Assembly: GCA_020634035.1 (NCBI GenBank)
Contig: JACKCM010000003.1
Coordinates: forward strand, 558,001 to 622,000
Direction: 5' to 3'
DNA from: Candidatus Obscuribacterales bacterium
Lineage (GTDB): Bacteria > Cyanobacteriota > Vampirovibrionia > Obscuribacterales > Obscuribacteraceae
DNA: 64,000 nt
A program made the position numbers and the translations under genes. Shown here piece by piece: positions 8,219-17,409 of this stretch (position 1 is its first letter; each line of letters starts with the position of its first letter). The notes beneath the pieces are model-generated. The model saw only the letters and a program-made list of their open reading frames with translations. It was not told the DNA's origin and did no database searches.

Positions 8219-9464
8219 GAAGAAAGATACAGTTGTTGAGCTGAAAAAGCCAGAGGTAATCGCTGAAGATCCGCTCATGGAAGTTCTTCGAAGAGGAGCT
8301 AGAGAGATGCTGAAATGCGCTCTAGAGGCAGAGGTAGAGGAATTTCTTGCTCGATTTGACGAGATAAGAGATTCTTCCGGAAAGCGCCTGGTGATTCGAA
8401 ACGGTTACAAAAGAGAGAGAACGATTCAAACCGGAATCGGAGACATTCCGGTGATGGCTCCCAGGGTGGCAGACCGGAGAAAGGACGAGTCGAGGATTCG
8501 ATTCTCATCAAGCATTCTTCCGCCGTACTTGAGACGGACTAAGAGTATTGAGGAACTGCTTCCGTGGCTGTACCTTAAGGGCGTCTCCACGGGTGATTTT
8601 AGCGAGGCTCTCGCAGCATTGCTAGGAAAGGATGCTCCAGGGCTCTCAGCGTCCACAATCAGCCGTTTGAAGGACGCCTGGAGTGAAGAGCTCAAGGAAT
8701 GGCATCAACGCTCTCTGAGGGGCAAGGAGTACGTGTATCTGTGGGTCGATGGAATACACTTTGGCGCCCGCATGGAGGATGCCTCGCAGTGTATGCTCGT
8801 CGTAATTGGTGCCACCAAACACGGCGTCAAAGAACTACTCACGATAGTCGATGGATATCGTGAAAGCGAGCAGTCATGGCTAGAAGCGCTGAATGATCTT
8901 AAGCGGCGTGGATTGACCAAGGCTCCAAGAGTCGCGGTCGGCGACGGAGCGCTAGGATTCTGGAAAGCACTTCCTCAGGTATATGGCGATACTCGCTGGC
9001 AACGCTGCTGGATGCACAAAACTGGAAACGTCCTGGACAAGTTACCCAAGAGCATTCAGGCTCGGGCCAAGGATAACCTGCATCAGATCTGGATGGCGGA
9101 AACAAAGGAGATGGCTGAGAAGGCGTTCGATCATTTTATCCAGAGTTACGAGGCAAAGTACCCTAAAGCAGCAGAGTGCCTGGCGAAGGATAGAGAAGTC
9201 CTTCTTACGTTCTACGACTTTCCTGCGGAGCATTGGCTTCATCTACGGACCACGAACCCAATAGAATCGACATTTGCAACAGTTAGACTTCGAACGGCGA
9301 AGACTCGTGGTATGCTTACCCGAGATACGATGCTGACCATGGTCTTTAAGCTATCGATGTCCGCACAAAAACGTTGGCGCCGTCTGAATCGACCAGAACG
9401 GCTCGGTGAGCTAATTCAAGGAATCAAATTCGTGAATGGTATCAAACAAGAAGAGGCCGCCTAG
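8217..9464 (+). CDS. IS256-family (mutator-type) transposase
   Basis: The 415-residue protein is full length for IS256-family DDE transposases. The likely catalytic triad is Asp178 (WVDGIHFG), Asp243 (VGDGALGF) and Glu350 (RTTNPIEST), and the family's C-x2-H pair is present in QRCWMHK near 263. The start ATG 8217 follows AAAGGAG at 9-base spacing. No stop or frameshift interrupts it, so it is probably functional. It lies between the sarcosine-oxidase-like gene and the glycan export genes. Confidence 0.95.
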   Translation: MKKDTVVELKKPEVIAEDPLMEVLRRGAREMLKCALEAEVEEFLARFDEIRDSSGKRLVIRNGYKRERTIQTGIGDIPVMAPRVADRRKDESRIRFSSSILPPYLRRTKSIEELLPWLYLKGVSTGDFSEALAALLGKDAPGLSASTISRLKDAWSEELKEWHQRSLRGKEYVYLWVDGIHFGARMEDASQCMLVVIGATKHGVKELLTIVDGYRESEQSWLEALNDLKRRGLTKAPRVAVGDGALGFWKALPQVYGDTRWQRCWMHKTGNVLDKLPKSIQARAKDNLHQIWMAETKEMAEKAFDHFIQSYEAKYPKAAECLAKDREVLLTFYDFPAEHWLHLRTTNPIESTFATVRLRTAKTRGMLTRDTMLTMVFKLSMSAQKRWRRLNRPERLGELIQGIKFVNGIKQEEAA

Positions 9465-9496
9465 CAATGTCAGAACACAACATTTGAGAAAATCTC

Positions 9497-9640
9497 GGTC
9501 AGATGTGGACGTTCCTAATTGTAGAAGTTGATCCACCGACCTAACGAAAGCCTCGCTTCTTTTACGTTCTCGTATGCGTGGAGGTATACTTCCTCGTACT
9601 TCAGACTGCGCCAGAGTCTCTCTATGAACACGTTGTCCAT
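9497..9640 (-). pseudogene. IS3-family transposase (OrfB) fragment
   Basis: The minus strand encodes MDNVFIERLWRSLKYEEVYL and continues into a recognisable LGRWINFYN segment, the C-terminal integrase core of IS3-family OrfB. An in-frame TAG at 9515-9517 is followed by ERPHLT, the expected continuation, so the gene is broken by a stop. The fragment is cut on its 3' side by the IS256 element and on its 5' side by another transposase fragment. Confidence 0.8.
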
Positions 9641-9735
9641 CTACACAAACGATGAAAATATCTTTCAGTCCGCGGTTCTTTAGCTCGGTGAAAATCGATA
9701 GCCCTATTTTAGCGCCCTCGTTGGAAGAAATCCCT
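9641..9735 (-). pseudogene. IS256-family transposase fragment, different from the intact copy
   Basis: The minus strand reads NEGAKIGLSIFTELKNRGLK and then DIFIVCVDG, the central block of an IS256-family transposase (commonly EGAKFWLSVLTELKNRGV and CVDGL). The sequence differs from the intact element at 8133-9496 and lies on the opposite strand. It runs directly into the IS3 fragment at about 9637-9645, where GATGGA is shared by both reading frames. Confidence 0.75.
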
Positions 9736-9844
9736 TGAAGACTGGAGACAGGATTACAACCATAGTCAACTGCACAGCGGACTCGGATACCTCACACCAA
9801 AGGAGTTCGGAGACATCTTGTATCAACACAAATCGTCTGCTTGA
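9731..9844 (+). pseudogene. IS3-family transposase C-terminal fragment
   Basis: On the plus strand SLEDWRQDYNHSQLHSGLGY continues into LTPKEFGDILYQ and ends at TGA 9842-9844, the extreme C-terminus of an IS3-family OrfB. The upstream part of the gene is missing. It is oriented opposite to the IS3 fragment at 9497-9640 and so is from a separate insertion. Confidence 0.8.
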
Positions 9845-9879
9845 CGTGGCACATAACTTTGGTGCACTTCAATATGTTG

Positions 9880-10674
9880 CTACAAAACGGATAAAAATTT
9901 CTTGTGTTCATGCGCCGAAGCACTACGAACGACTTCCTGGTACATTGGAATTATCTCATCCAGACTTCCGTCGGCAACAATTTGTCCTCCGTTCATCAGA
10001 ACAGCGGACTGACAGTATCTACTGGCCGTATCCATATTGTGGGTAACAAGAATAATAGTCTTTGCCTTAGCCTGTAGATCATATATTCGCTCAAGGCATT
10101 TCTGATTGAAGTATTCGTCGCCGACAGCCAGCGCTTCATCCACAAGTAGAATCTCCGGTTCGACGTTGGTGGCACAACCAAAAGCCAGACGAACAACCAT
10201 TCCGCTCGAATAAGTTTTGATAGGCTGATCGAAGAAATCTCCCAGTTCTGCGAAATCACGTATTTCATCCATACGCTCTTTCATCTCATCTTCAGGGATT
10301 CCTACTATCAATCCATAAAGAAGAGCATTCTCTCGACCAGTATATTCCGGCTGAAATCCGGCTCCAAGCTCTAGTATGGCTGTGACACGACCCCGGCAAG
10401 CAACCTGTCCGGCTGTGGGCTTCAAGACGCCAGCCATTATCTGTAACAGTGTAGACTTACCCGAACCATTGGGACCGAGAAGCGCAGTGGTGTGTGGAGC
10501 AAATGAATAAGAGACATTATCCAGGGCAAGATACTCTCTGTGAAAGCTCTTCTTTCCATTCCACAGAATCTCTTTCAGCCTGTCAATAGGACGATCATAG
10601 ATGTTATAGCGCTTCGAGATACCACGCAGCTCTACCTGGCTCTGGCTAGTTTTTTGAATAAGATCTGTAGTCAT
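9880..10674 (-). CDS. wzt: Polysaccharide ABC exporter ATPase (Wzt-like)
   Basis: The nucleotide-binding subunit of an O-antigen/teichoic-acid type ABC-2 exporter. Numbered from the upstream GTG, it has Walker A GPNGSGKST at 68-76, the ABC signature YSSGM at 156-160, Walker B ILLVDE at 176-181 and the H-loop VTHN at 211-214. At about 264 residues it lacks the C-terminal carbohydrate-binding domain found in long Wzt proteins, so it resembles exporters that do not recognise a modified chain end. ATG 10674 overlaps the permease stop codon by one base (TGATG); GTG 10677 is the alternative start. The downstream 3' neighbours are transposase fragments. Confidence 0.92.
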   Translation of the reverse strand: MTTDLIQKTSQSQVELRGISKRYNIYDRPIDRLKEILWNGKKSFHREYLALDNVSYSFAPHTTALLGPNGSGKSTLLQIMAGVLKPTAGQVACRGRVTAILELGAGFQPEYTGRENALLYGLIVGIPEDEMKERMDEIRDFAELGDFFDQPIKTYSSGMVVRLAFGCATNVEPEILLVDEALAVGDEYFNQKCLERIYDLQAKAKTIILVTHNMDTASRYCQSAVLMNGGQIVADGSLDEIIPMYQEVVRSASAHEHKKFLSVL

Positions 10675-11552
10675 CACATCACATCCGCGAAAGACTGTTT
10701 TGTCTTGTAGAAGAAATAAAATCCGACAAAGAACATTCCCACTGCCACCAGGCTATAGCTCAGGTACGGAATAAGCTCAGGCATACGTCCTTCGAGGATC
10801 AGATGTCTGTAGTCCTGCACGATTCCGGCAACAGGATTGACCCAGAGTATCCACTGTAAATTCTCCGGCAACCTTTCGGCAGGGTAAACGATAGGAGTCG
10901 CATACATCCAGGCAGAAAGTGCCAGCGCCATAAAATGTCTGCAGTCACGAACAAATACACCCAGTGCCGAAATAAACCAGCAAAAGCCAACAGTAAAGAG
11001 AAAATGCGGAATGATAACGAGAGGAAGCAACAGCACCGTACTATGTACAGTATGAAGCTGAACGGCAGCAAAAGCCACCACGATAGCAAGCGAGATGGCC
11101 CCGCTCATAAATGAAGAGAGCGCCACTACAAATGGAAGAATCTGTAGAGGAAAGACAACCCGCTTAACTAGATTGGGCTCTTCGAGAATCTTCGTGGTGG
11201 CGTTGGATATTGCTTCAGACATTGCTATGTACGGAAGAAAACCAGCCATCATATAAAGCGCGAAATTAGAAGTACCGGTAGTGCCCCCGCCGAAGCGTAC
11301 TTGCAAAATTATTCCGAACAGAAACGTATATAGCAGCATGTGACCGAGCGGATTGAGCAGCGGCCAGATTGCCCCCAGAAACGACCCCTTATAGCGACCG
11401 ACGAAATCTCGCTTTACCATGGTCAATGTCAGAGTGCGCATAGACCAGAGGGTGAGGAAAGACTCCAATAGAGATTCCTGCTTGCGGGAGTCTTCTAGAG
11501 GCTCCCACGTTCTTTCTGCGACAGCGGTAGGTGATTGCAAGTCTAAAGGCAT
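10674..11552 (-). CDS. wzm: Polysaccharide ABC exporter permease (Wzm-like)
   Basis: A 292-residue ABC-2 type permease. After a cytoplasmic N-terminus of about 50 residues the conserved VKRDFVGRYKGSFLGAIWPL precedes six hydrophobic segments, which is typical of Wzm/TagG/RfbA proteins. With the overlapping ATPase gene it forms a complete exporter that would move an undecaprenyl-linked glycan across the inner membrane. It is the first gene of the pair, with a 128-base gap to the upstream GT-C gene on the same strand. Confidence 0.92.
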   Translation of the reverse strand: MPLDLQSPTAVAERTWEPLEDSRKQESLLESFLTLWSMRTLTLTMVKRDFVGRYKGSFLGAIWPLLNPLGHMLLYTFLFGIILQVRFGGGTTGTSNFALYMMAGFLPYIAMSEAISNATTKILEEPNLVKRVVFPLQILPFVVALSSFMSGAISLAIVVAFAAVQLHTVHSTVLLLPLVIIPHFLFTVGFCWFISALGVFVRDCRHFMALALSAWMYATPIVYPAERLPENLQWILWVNPVAGIVQDYRHLILEGRMPELIPYLSYSLVAVGMFFVGFYFFYKTKQSFADVM

Positions 11553-11680
11553 ACTGAGCTCATCTTTATAGATTTCAAGATGTTAGCACATTTCATGGAT
11601 TCAACTCATAAAGATCCTTTGAACTAGATAGATTGGCAAAATATTAAACAGACCTAAGCCGGTCGTCAGATCTCTTTCTC

Positions 11681-13387
11681 TCACTGCCGCTTCTGTCGAT
11701 ACAGAGAAATACGGTCACCTTCAGGAGTTTTCATCGAATTGATCCATTCAAATCGTCCGCTGTTTTTCAAAAAATCGAGCAAACTTTTGTAGCTCTCTTC
11801 CGACTTCGCATCTTTGAACTTTCGCTTCATCCTGTCTTTAACTAAATACCAGTGATAATAAAGCGCACTTTCTTGACTGAATTCAAGCTGATCACCTACC
11901 ACGGTCCAGATCAGAGACGTGGTAGCCGTCACCGGCAGTTTTCGCTCTTTGGTCTCTAAATCGAAAGTCTGAGCATTGAGATTCGGCTCATTCATCAAAA
12001 CATTTAAATAGACTGGTATCCCATGTTCATAGCGCTCTATCGTTTGCAAAGCCCAGTCATATCCCCAGTTTCTATAGGGAATAGGATTGTCCTTGTGCCC
12101 ATCTTTTCCGAAGAAATCAACCGGAATATCGATTGCCATCCACTGACTGACCCCGGTAAGGAAGGGTGAGGAAAGAGGATATGGAGAAAAATTGAAAGAT
12201 ACGTACTGTAAGAAGATCAAGGCAAAGAGCCCGGATACAAGTACTCTCGACAGAACCTGTCCTGAGAACCAGAATTTTTCTATGAATACCCCGCTAATAG
12301 CTGCCGTCAGAACAAAGGTAGATACTATGTAACGGTCCAGTGGATAAATGTACAGACACATCATAAAAAAGCCGACCAGGGCGCCGGACCATAATGGCAA
12401 TAATTTGCGATGGCTTGAAACCCCTGCAGCAACTGTCGATACAAGGAACAACGAGCAAAGCAAGGGGCTCATATTGAACCAATAGCTTTTCAAATAATAG
12501 AAAAAACACTCTATATGACTCATCTTGATCCCTTTCTCCTCGAAATCCGTGTTCATATAACTGTTGATCGAGTTCATTTCATTGAAATTGGTAAGTATCC
12601 ATGGTGCTCCGATTACGACGGTTACTACCACAATGGTTGCAAGCTGAAGGAACAGATTCTTCCTATCGTCCCGTCGATGTCCTAGAAAAGCTAATACAGT
12701 GTAATACACGCCTGTTCCAACAATAAAGGCAGTAACTATCTGTTTTGTCAGACAACAAAATCCGATTGCGGTTCCGGCAAGAACCGCAGCCCCCAGAGTA
12801 GGATATCGCCACCAGAATATAAGTGAAGTCACTCCCAGAGCGCTTGCAGACAATGTCGGAAAGTCAAGCATTATCATATGATTCAAGAACGCGACTTCCG
12901 GATAAAAACCAACAAAGAAGGCGGCCGCACATGCGGCCAGTCCGCCGAATCCCAGCAACCTGACAGACAGATAGACAGAGACGCCCAGGACCGAAGCACA
13001 AAAACAGTGAACGGCAATATCAACCAGCCTTGCAGCTCCGAAAATAGCTTTGAAAAAACCGGCGACTATATAAAGAGCCGGCGGATAGAACTGGCTAACT
13101 TTCAGAAACTCCTGCCACCAATCGAACGAAAATGGTCGAAAATGCAGAAACAGTTCTGAGTAAGCGATACTCCTCAGAATATGTCCGGCTTCATCCATCA
13201 TCGGTATATGATGATCGTAGTAATACCACAGGTAGTTCAAAGAGAAGAGAATCAACGCTACTGAAAAGATCGAGAACAGATCTTTCCGGTTCAACTGGCA
13301 AGTTGTAGGTTCTGTCTTTTCGGCTTCAATGTTCAAGACACTAATCGGTTCAACGCCGGTTTTCGAAGACATGAAAGAATCAACCAT
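11681..13387 (-). CDS. Family A membrane glycosyltransferase (ArnT/PMT-like), copy 1
   Basis: A 568-residue integral membrane protein with about 11-12 hydrophobic segments and an acidic motif in the first external loop (MMDEAGHI), as in GT-C enzymes that use polyprenyl-phosphate sugars. The C-terminal soluble tail contains LIWTVVGDQLEF and YYHWYLVKDR. The same tail motifs occur in the proteins at 20745-22469 and 30130-31809, so the three form one paralogous family. This copy diverges in the loop (DEAGH instead of WDGASH). The acceptor and sugar are unknown. It lies 19 bases from a methyltransferase gene on the same strand. Confidence 0.65.
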   Translation of the reverse strand: MVDSFMSSKTGVEPISVLNIEAEKTEPTTCQLNRKDLFSIFSVALILFSLNYLWYYYDHHIPMMDEAGHILRSIAYSELFLHFRPFSFDWWQEFLKVSQFYPPALYIVAGFFKAIFGAARLVDIAVHCFCASVLGVSVYLSVRLLGFGGLAACAAAFFVGFYPEVAFLNHMIMLDFPTLSASALGVTSLIFWWRYPTLGAAVLAGTAIGFCCLTKQIVTAFIVGTGVYYTVLAFLGHRRDDRKNLFLQLATIVVVTVVIGAPWILTNFNEMNSINSYMNTDFEEKGIKMSHIECFFYYLKSYWFNMSPLLCSLFLVSTVAAGVSSHRKLLPLWSGALVGFFMMCLYIYPLDRYIVSTFVLTAAISGVFIEKFWFSGQVLSRVLVSGLFALIFLQYVSFNFSPYPLSSPFLTGVSQWMAIDIPVDFFGKDGHKDNPIPYRNWGYDWALQTIERYEHGIPVYLNVLMNEPNLNAQTFDLETKERKLPVTATTSLIWTVVGDQLEFSQESALYYHWYLVKDRMKRKFKDAKSEESYKSLLDFLKNSGRFEWINSMKTPEGDRISLYRQKRQ

Positions 13388-13406
13388 TCAGCCCACGCAG
13401 ACTGCC

Positions 13407-14267
13407 TCACCCGGGAAAAGTGGCAACCGAAATAATTGAACCACCAAAATTCAAATCGCGCATATCCATTACCTTATGCTCCGTTCTGGTCAAATGTAAC
13501 ATGATGGAATTGATCAGGGGATGAGGTACACTGGTCTCTCTATTCAAGAGCGCTTCGATTTCTGTTTCGGTCAATACGTCTGGATACTGCTTCAAACGCC
13601 TGTGGATAACAGCTAGAGGCACTAGAGGCGCCATAAAATACGCCTGGCGGATATTGACGAATCCGTTGTCCTGCAGCATTTTTCCAAGAGTTCTTTTAGT
13701 GTAACGACGATAGTGACCAAATAGTTCGTCTATCTTCGACCAGAGAAAATCATGGGCAGGCACGGTCAAATAGAGATTGCTGCCCGGCCGCATCATGGAC
13801 TTTACATTTTCTAGTGGTTCCTTCTCGTCGGCGAAATGCTCTATACAATCAAACATTCCTATGGCGTCGAACTGCTTTCTCTCCACCGTAGGATTGAGCA
13901 GATTGTTGTATTCGAACTTTATCTCCGGATACATTTGTGAAGAGACTCTCAGACCATCCTCTTCGATTTCATAACCGGTCAGATTGCGAAAACCGTTTCG
14001 ATACAAATAACCGAGCACGTTTCCAGTGCCTGAGCCGATCTCCAGGAAATCCGCATTCTGGTAATCCGGCAAAGTTTTTTGAATGAGGCTGCAAATCCTT
14101 TCGTTGCGCACAACGAACCAGAAATGCTCATTCTCCAGTTGACTGATGTTGTCGTATGGATATCGCTGGGTCTTGTCTTGTAACCCTGCCGTGTCCTTCC
14201 TATCAACTGCAGCATCAGAGCCTACAGTTGGGCTAAGAGGTATTACAAGCGAATGTCTGTCTGACAT
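13407..14267 (-). CDS. SAM-dependent class I methyltransferase
   Basis: The methyltransferase motif I is FLEIGSGTGNVLGYL near residue 75, followed by acidic FDAIGMFDCIEHF (motif IV-like) and MRPGSNLYLTVPAHDFLW (post-IV), the layout of Methyltransf_11/23 proteins. The frame is open from a TTG at 14333, but ATG 14267 gives a more usual N-terminus. Its position between two GT-C genes suggests a glycan or lipid-linked sugar substrate, which is inference. Confidence 0.8.
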   Translation of the reverse strand: MSDRHSLVIPLSPTVGSDAAVDRKDTAGLQDKTQRYPYDNISQLENEHFWFVVRNERICSLIQKTLPDYQNADFLEIGSGTGNVLGYLYRNGFRNLTGYEIEEDGLRVSSQMYPEIKFEYNNLLNPTVERKQFDAIGMFDCIEHFADEKEPLENVKSMMRPGSNLYLTVPAHDFLWSKIDELFGHYRRYTKRTLGKMLQDNGFVNIRQAYFMAPLVPLAVIHRRLKQYPDVLTETEIEALLNRETSVPHPLINSIMLHLTRTEHKVMDMRDLNFGGSIISVATFPG

Positions 14268-14407
14268 GGTTAGGAAAATCCCCGCGCAGGAAGTTCTATT
14301 TTTGAGATGCTCAACTACATTACAACGTCCCAAGCTATGATTTCTCTTAAATTCTATTAGTATTGAAGATTACGAACAGCTCAGATTGGGCCAGAATGGA
14401 TTTGCGT

Positions 14408-17224
14408 TCAATAAATATCCAGCGCTCTGAAATCCTTTATCTGGGGAGCTTCAGCATGCTCAACCTCCAGAACCAGATTGCGAAAGAGGGTATCCGGAGC
14501 ATTCCTGGGACAACCATAAGCGGCCACCATCTCCCAGGGTCCGGGGAAGATGGAGATTGAAATACTCTCCATATCTTCCAATAGCGGATGAACCGGAATT
14601 ACATTTGAAATTTCGAAATTGCGCCATTGATCACCGGACGCAATGCTGTATGAAGATGCAGGCAGCACAAAATTATGCTTGGTTCCCTCTATAAACACAG
14701 CAATGCTAGAGTACAGCCCCGTGGACCGTTCATCTTTAATCTCTCCGGAAAGACGAACCTTAACACTGGTGTTTGCCTTTATAGCTCGAGAAACTTCAGC
14801 AGGAATAGAAACTTTTGTGGAATTGGATTTAGCAAATCGAAGTATCGACTTATTCATTCTGATCTCACTGGTCCCATGCTTCATCGAGAGATCGAAGGCA
14901 TCCTGACCCAAGCCATGTTTCCAAATTTCTCTATTGGTTTCCGTATCTGCAGATTCCAACAAACTATCGAAACGGCCCTCCCGCTCCCTATCCAGAGCAA
15001 GAAAAATACGATACTCGCCTGTCTGACACCCAAAAGAAGGAGAGAGGTCCGAATTATTCTTACTTTTACCATCGAAAAATGATGAGCTGCCTTCAATGAC
15101 TTTCAAACCAATGGAATCCATCAATCGACCGTCTGCGGCAAACGGGTCATGAACAAATTTGTTTGGGCTGAAACCAAGAAAGCGCGGCGGATAACGCCTG
15201 GGTTGACCTTCCGGCTCATAGTCGCCATAAACTGTGACCGGTTTCGATTCGCTTTCGATAGTTATCGTATTTATTTCTCCCATTTTTATGAGGGATGGAG
15301 CTATCGGAATAATCCTCCAGAAGCGCATATTTTCAAACTGCTGCCCTCTAGTGTTCGCGAAAAACCGAACATAATTGCAGACTTCAAATTGCTCGGCCGA
15401 AGTGCTGTATACAGGATAACTTTCGAACTTAACCGGCTCTCCATTCAAAAGGATTTTTGCTTTTTCAATTTCTCTGTCACAGTCAACTACCAGGTAAGCC
15501 GCCCCCGGTAACTTATCAGAGCCACGAACTTTTACCGAGCGGCTGACAGCGCAACCAGGCTCAAATCGACAGGACCATTCCTTCGTCATCCTTTTCTGAA
15601 AGATACCGACCCAGAGCAACAAAACAGAAAAGATCACTAATAAAGACGGAAGAATTATTGAAATCTTTGCACTCGCTTTCCAGTTCCTTACGGGAGGAAA
15701 GAGGGACAAACCTACAATCAAACTCATCAGAACAGCCTTGATAGCGAACTCAAAAGCCATCGCCAGTTCGACAGAACCGACCAACTGCACTAATAGTGGT
15801 GTCATATCAACCATCGACAGGACCACAAAAAATACCCCGGTCGATGATGCAATTAACAATTTCTTACTGTGCGATTCTCTTATGGTATAAGCCCCTAGAA
15901 CCGCGAACATGACCATATAAGGCATACCGGTGAACCAGTATCTCGGCATCGCTTCAAAAGGCATATAAGCCAGGTGTCCGACCAGAGCCAATAGAACCAC
16001 CACTACCCCGGAAACAGAGACCTTACTTATTGTCCTCAGATTGTCCCTCTTTTCTCGACTAAACAAAAAGAAAGCCATTCCCAAAAAGGAAAAAAGAACA
16101 ATAGCTCGATGGAGCAGAACCTGGACCGAGGGGCTGAGGAACAGAACCGTAGAATTGAAATCATTCCAGGGCAACGAAAACAGCCTAACGAACTTTCTAG
16201 CAGCTAAATACAGCGATTCCAGCGGTCTGGCTGAGATGATAGCTCTGCCAACCGCTACAAGCTCTTCGGTTCCACTATCGAACCCGAACCAATTCGAGTA
16301 TAAAATGGTCAAATCCGGCACAGGGAAACCTTGCCAGGCATCAACCTCATAGTTGAGTCCTTTGGCGAGGTTATGCACCGCACAGCGCTTCGGAATGACA
16401 TGAAGATGACCTGTAGTAGCTTTGGCTGTCAGTGCCCAGGGAGTCAAAACAATGACCATGCCTGCTACCAGACTGATAGCAAAGATCAGCCTTTTCCTAG
16501 CTGAAGGGAAGCGGCTCCATGAGAAAGCATTAATCAGAAGGCAACAAAATAGCAATGGAGGCTTGGTTAAAAGTAGCAGCCCTTGCAGAAGCCCAGAAAA
16601 TATTGCCACCACTGAGAATTTCATTCTCGATTCAGAGGCTTCAGTAGATTCGAGCAGCAACCATGCCGCAGCCAGCAAAAGCATGTGGGCTAGCCCTTCG
16701 GTCAAAAAGCGATCTGTATTAAGAATCGCCGGTGGATACAGCGCCCAAAGTACCCCTGCAGTCATTGCCCAGCCCGGACTTTTCAGGATTTTGAAAACGA
16801 TAAGATAGACGAAGGTAGACGCCATTGCCTGGTAAAGGCACATCGTCAATGCAACGACCAACCAGTCCGAGCTTACCGGAACCTTTCCAATCGCCAGAAA
16901 AATCAAAGCAGGCAATAGAGATAACCCGGGTCCATCCTGCATCAAGGCATCGCCAAGGTAAGAGATACTGGCTGGCGCAGGACCAGGAAAGGCTTTTAAA
17001 TGCTCACATATCAACTGAACAGTCCAGAAGAAATGTCCAGAATCCAGCATCAATAAGGTTCTTGGTTGGCTATTCCCTAGCGTGAAAGCTAGGCATAAAG
17101 ATAAAGACAGCAAAAAACAGAGCAGCGGAAAGATGATAGAGGTTCGGAAGAATCTCTTCCAGAATGCTCCCAGAGATTTATATGAAGAACTCTCTGCGAC
17201 TGGATCGTCTTTCATTAAGGTCAA
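14408..17224 (-). CDS. Family C membrane glycosyltransferase with large soluble C-terminal domain, copy 1
   Basis: This 938-residue protein starts with a short cytoplasmic segment, then about 12 hydrophobic helices up to roughly residue 525, with MLDSGHFFWTVQ in the first loop at the place of the GT-C acidic motif. The last 400 residues are soluble, beta-rich in appearance and probably periplasmic. Its paralogue is at 24628-27330, with the same two-part design and shared patterns (SLPWNDFNSTVLFLSP versus FPWNDFKTPIGIFSF; YMPFEAMPRYWFTGMP versus YMAFITLPRYALTAIP). The soluble domain is not one I recognise; a carbohydrate-binding role is plausible. Confidence 0.6.
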   Translation of the reverse strand: MTLMKDDPVAESSSYKSLGAFWKRFFRTSIIFPLLCFLLSLSLCLAFTLGNSQPRTLLMLDSGHFFWTVQLICEHLKAFPGPAPASISYLGDALMQDGPGLSLLPALIFLAIGKVPVSSDWLVVALTMCLYQAMASTFVYLIVFKILKSPGWAMTAGVLWALYPPAILNTDRFLTEGLAHMLLLAAAWLLLESTEASESRMKFSVVAIFSGLLQGLLLLTKPPLLFCCLLINAFSWSRFPSARKRLIFAISLVAGMVIVLTPWALTAKATTGHLHVIPKRCAVHNLAKGLNYEVDAWQGFPVPDLTILYSNWFGFDSGTEELVAVGRAIISARPLESLYLAARKFVRLFSLPWNDFNSTVLFLSPSVQVLLHRAIVLFSFLGMAFFLFSREKRDNLRTISKVSVSGVVVVLLALVGHLAYMPFEAMPRYWFTGMPYMVMFAVLGAYTIRESHSKKLLIASSTGVFFVVLSMVDMTPLLVQLVGSVELAMAFEFAIKAVLMSLIVGLSLFPPVRNWKASAKISIILPSLLVIFSVLLLWVGIFQKRMTKEWSCRFEPGCAVSRSVKVRGSDKLPGAAYLVVDCDREIEKAKILLNGEPVKFESYPVYSTSAEQFEVCNYVRFFANTRGQQFENMRFWRIIPIAPSLIKMGEINTITIESESKPVTVYGDYEPEGQPRRYPPRFLGFSPNKFVHDPFAADGRLMDSIGLKVIEGSSSFFDGKSKNNSDLSPSFGCQTGEYRIFLALDREREGRFDSLLESADTETNREIWKHGLGQDAFDLSMKHGTSEIRMNKSILRFAKSNSTKVSIPAEVSRAIKANTSVKVRLSGEIKDERSTGLYSSIAVFIEGTKHNFVLPASSYSIASGDQWRNFEISNVIPVHPLLEDMESISISIFPGPWEMVAAYGCPRNAPDTLFRNLVLEVEHAEAPQIKDFRALDIY

Positions 17225-17409
17225 TGTAAATAACCGCGGCTCAATTTTGCTAGCCCATTGTGGCTACCAGTTACTAGACTTACGCTTAGGAAGGATACAT
17301 GCTATTAAAAGTCCCTTAAAGGTCCGTACACTTTCATTGCTTAAACTTTATTTGAATGAACGGAAACAAAGCACCGGGGAGGTGATCAAAAATTGCTGAC
17401 TTAACACAG

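Larger units (their letters stand above)
8133..9496 (+). mobile_element. IS256-family insertion sequence
   Basis: An element of about 1,364 bp bounded by imperfect 27-bp inverted repeats, 8133-8159 and 9470-9496, which agree at about 21 of 27 positions and share GTTGTGTT and TGA at their inner ends. It encodes one complete transposase. Flanking octamers (ending AGAT on both sides) are only partly alike, so a clean target duplication is not seen. The right end abuts older transposase fragments. Confidence 0.8.

Noticed and set aside
8117..9504. Target-site duplication flanking the IS256 element
   Set aside because: The octamers beside the inverted repeats share only the terminal AGAT, which is not enough to call a duplication.
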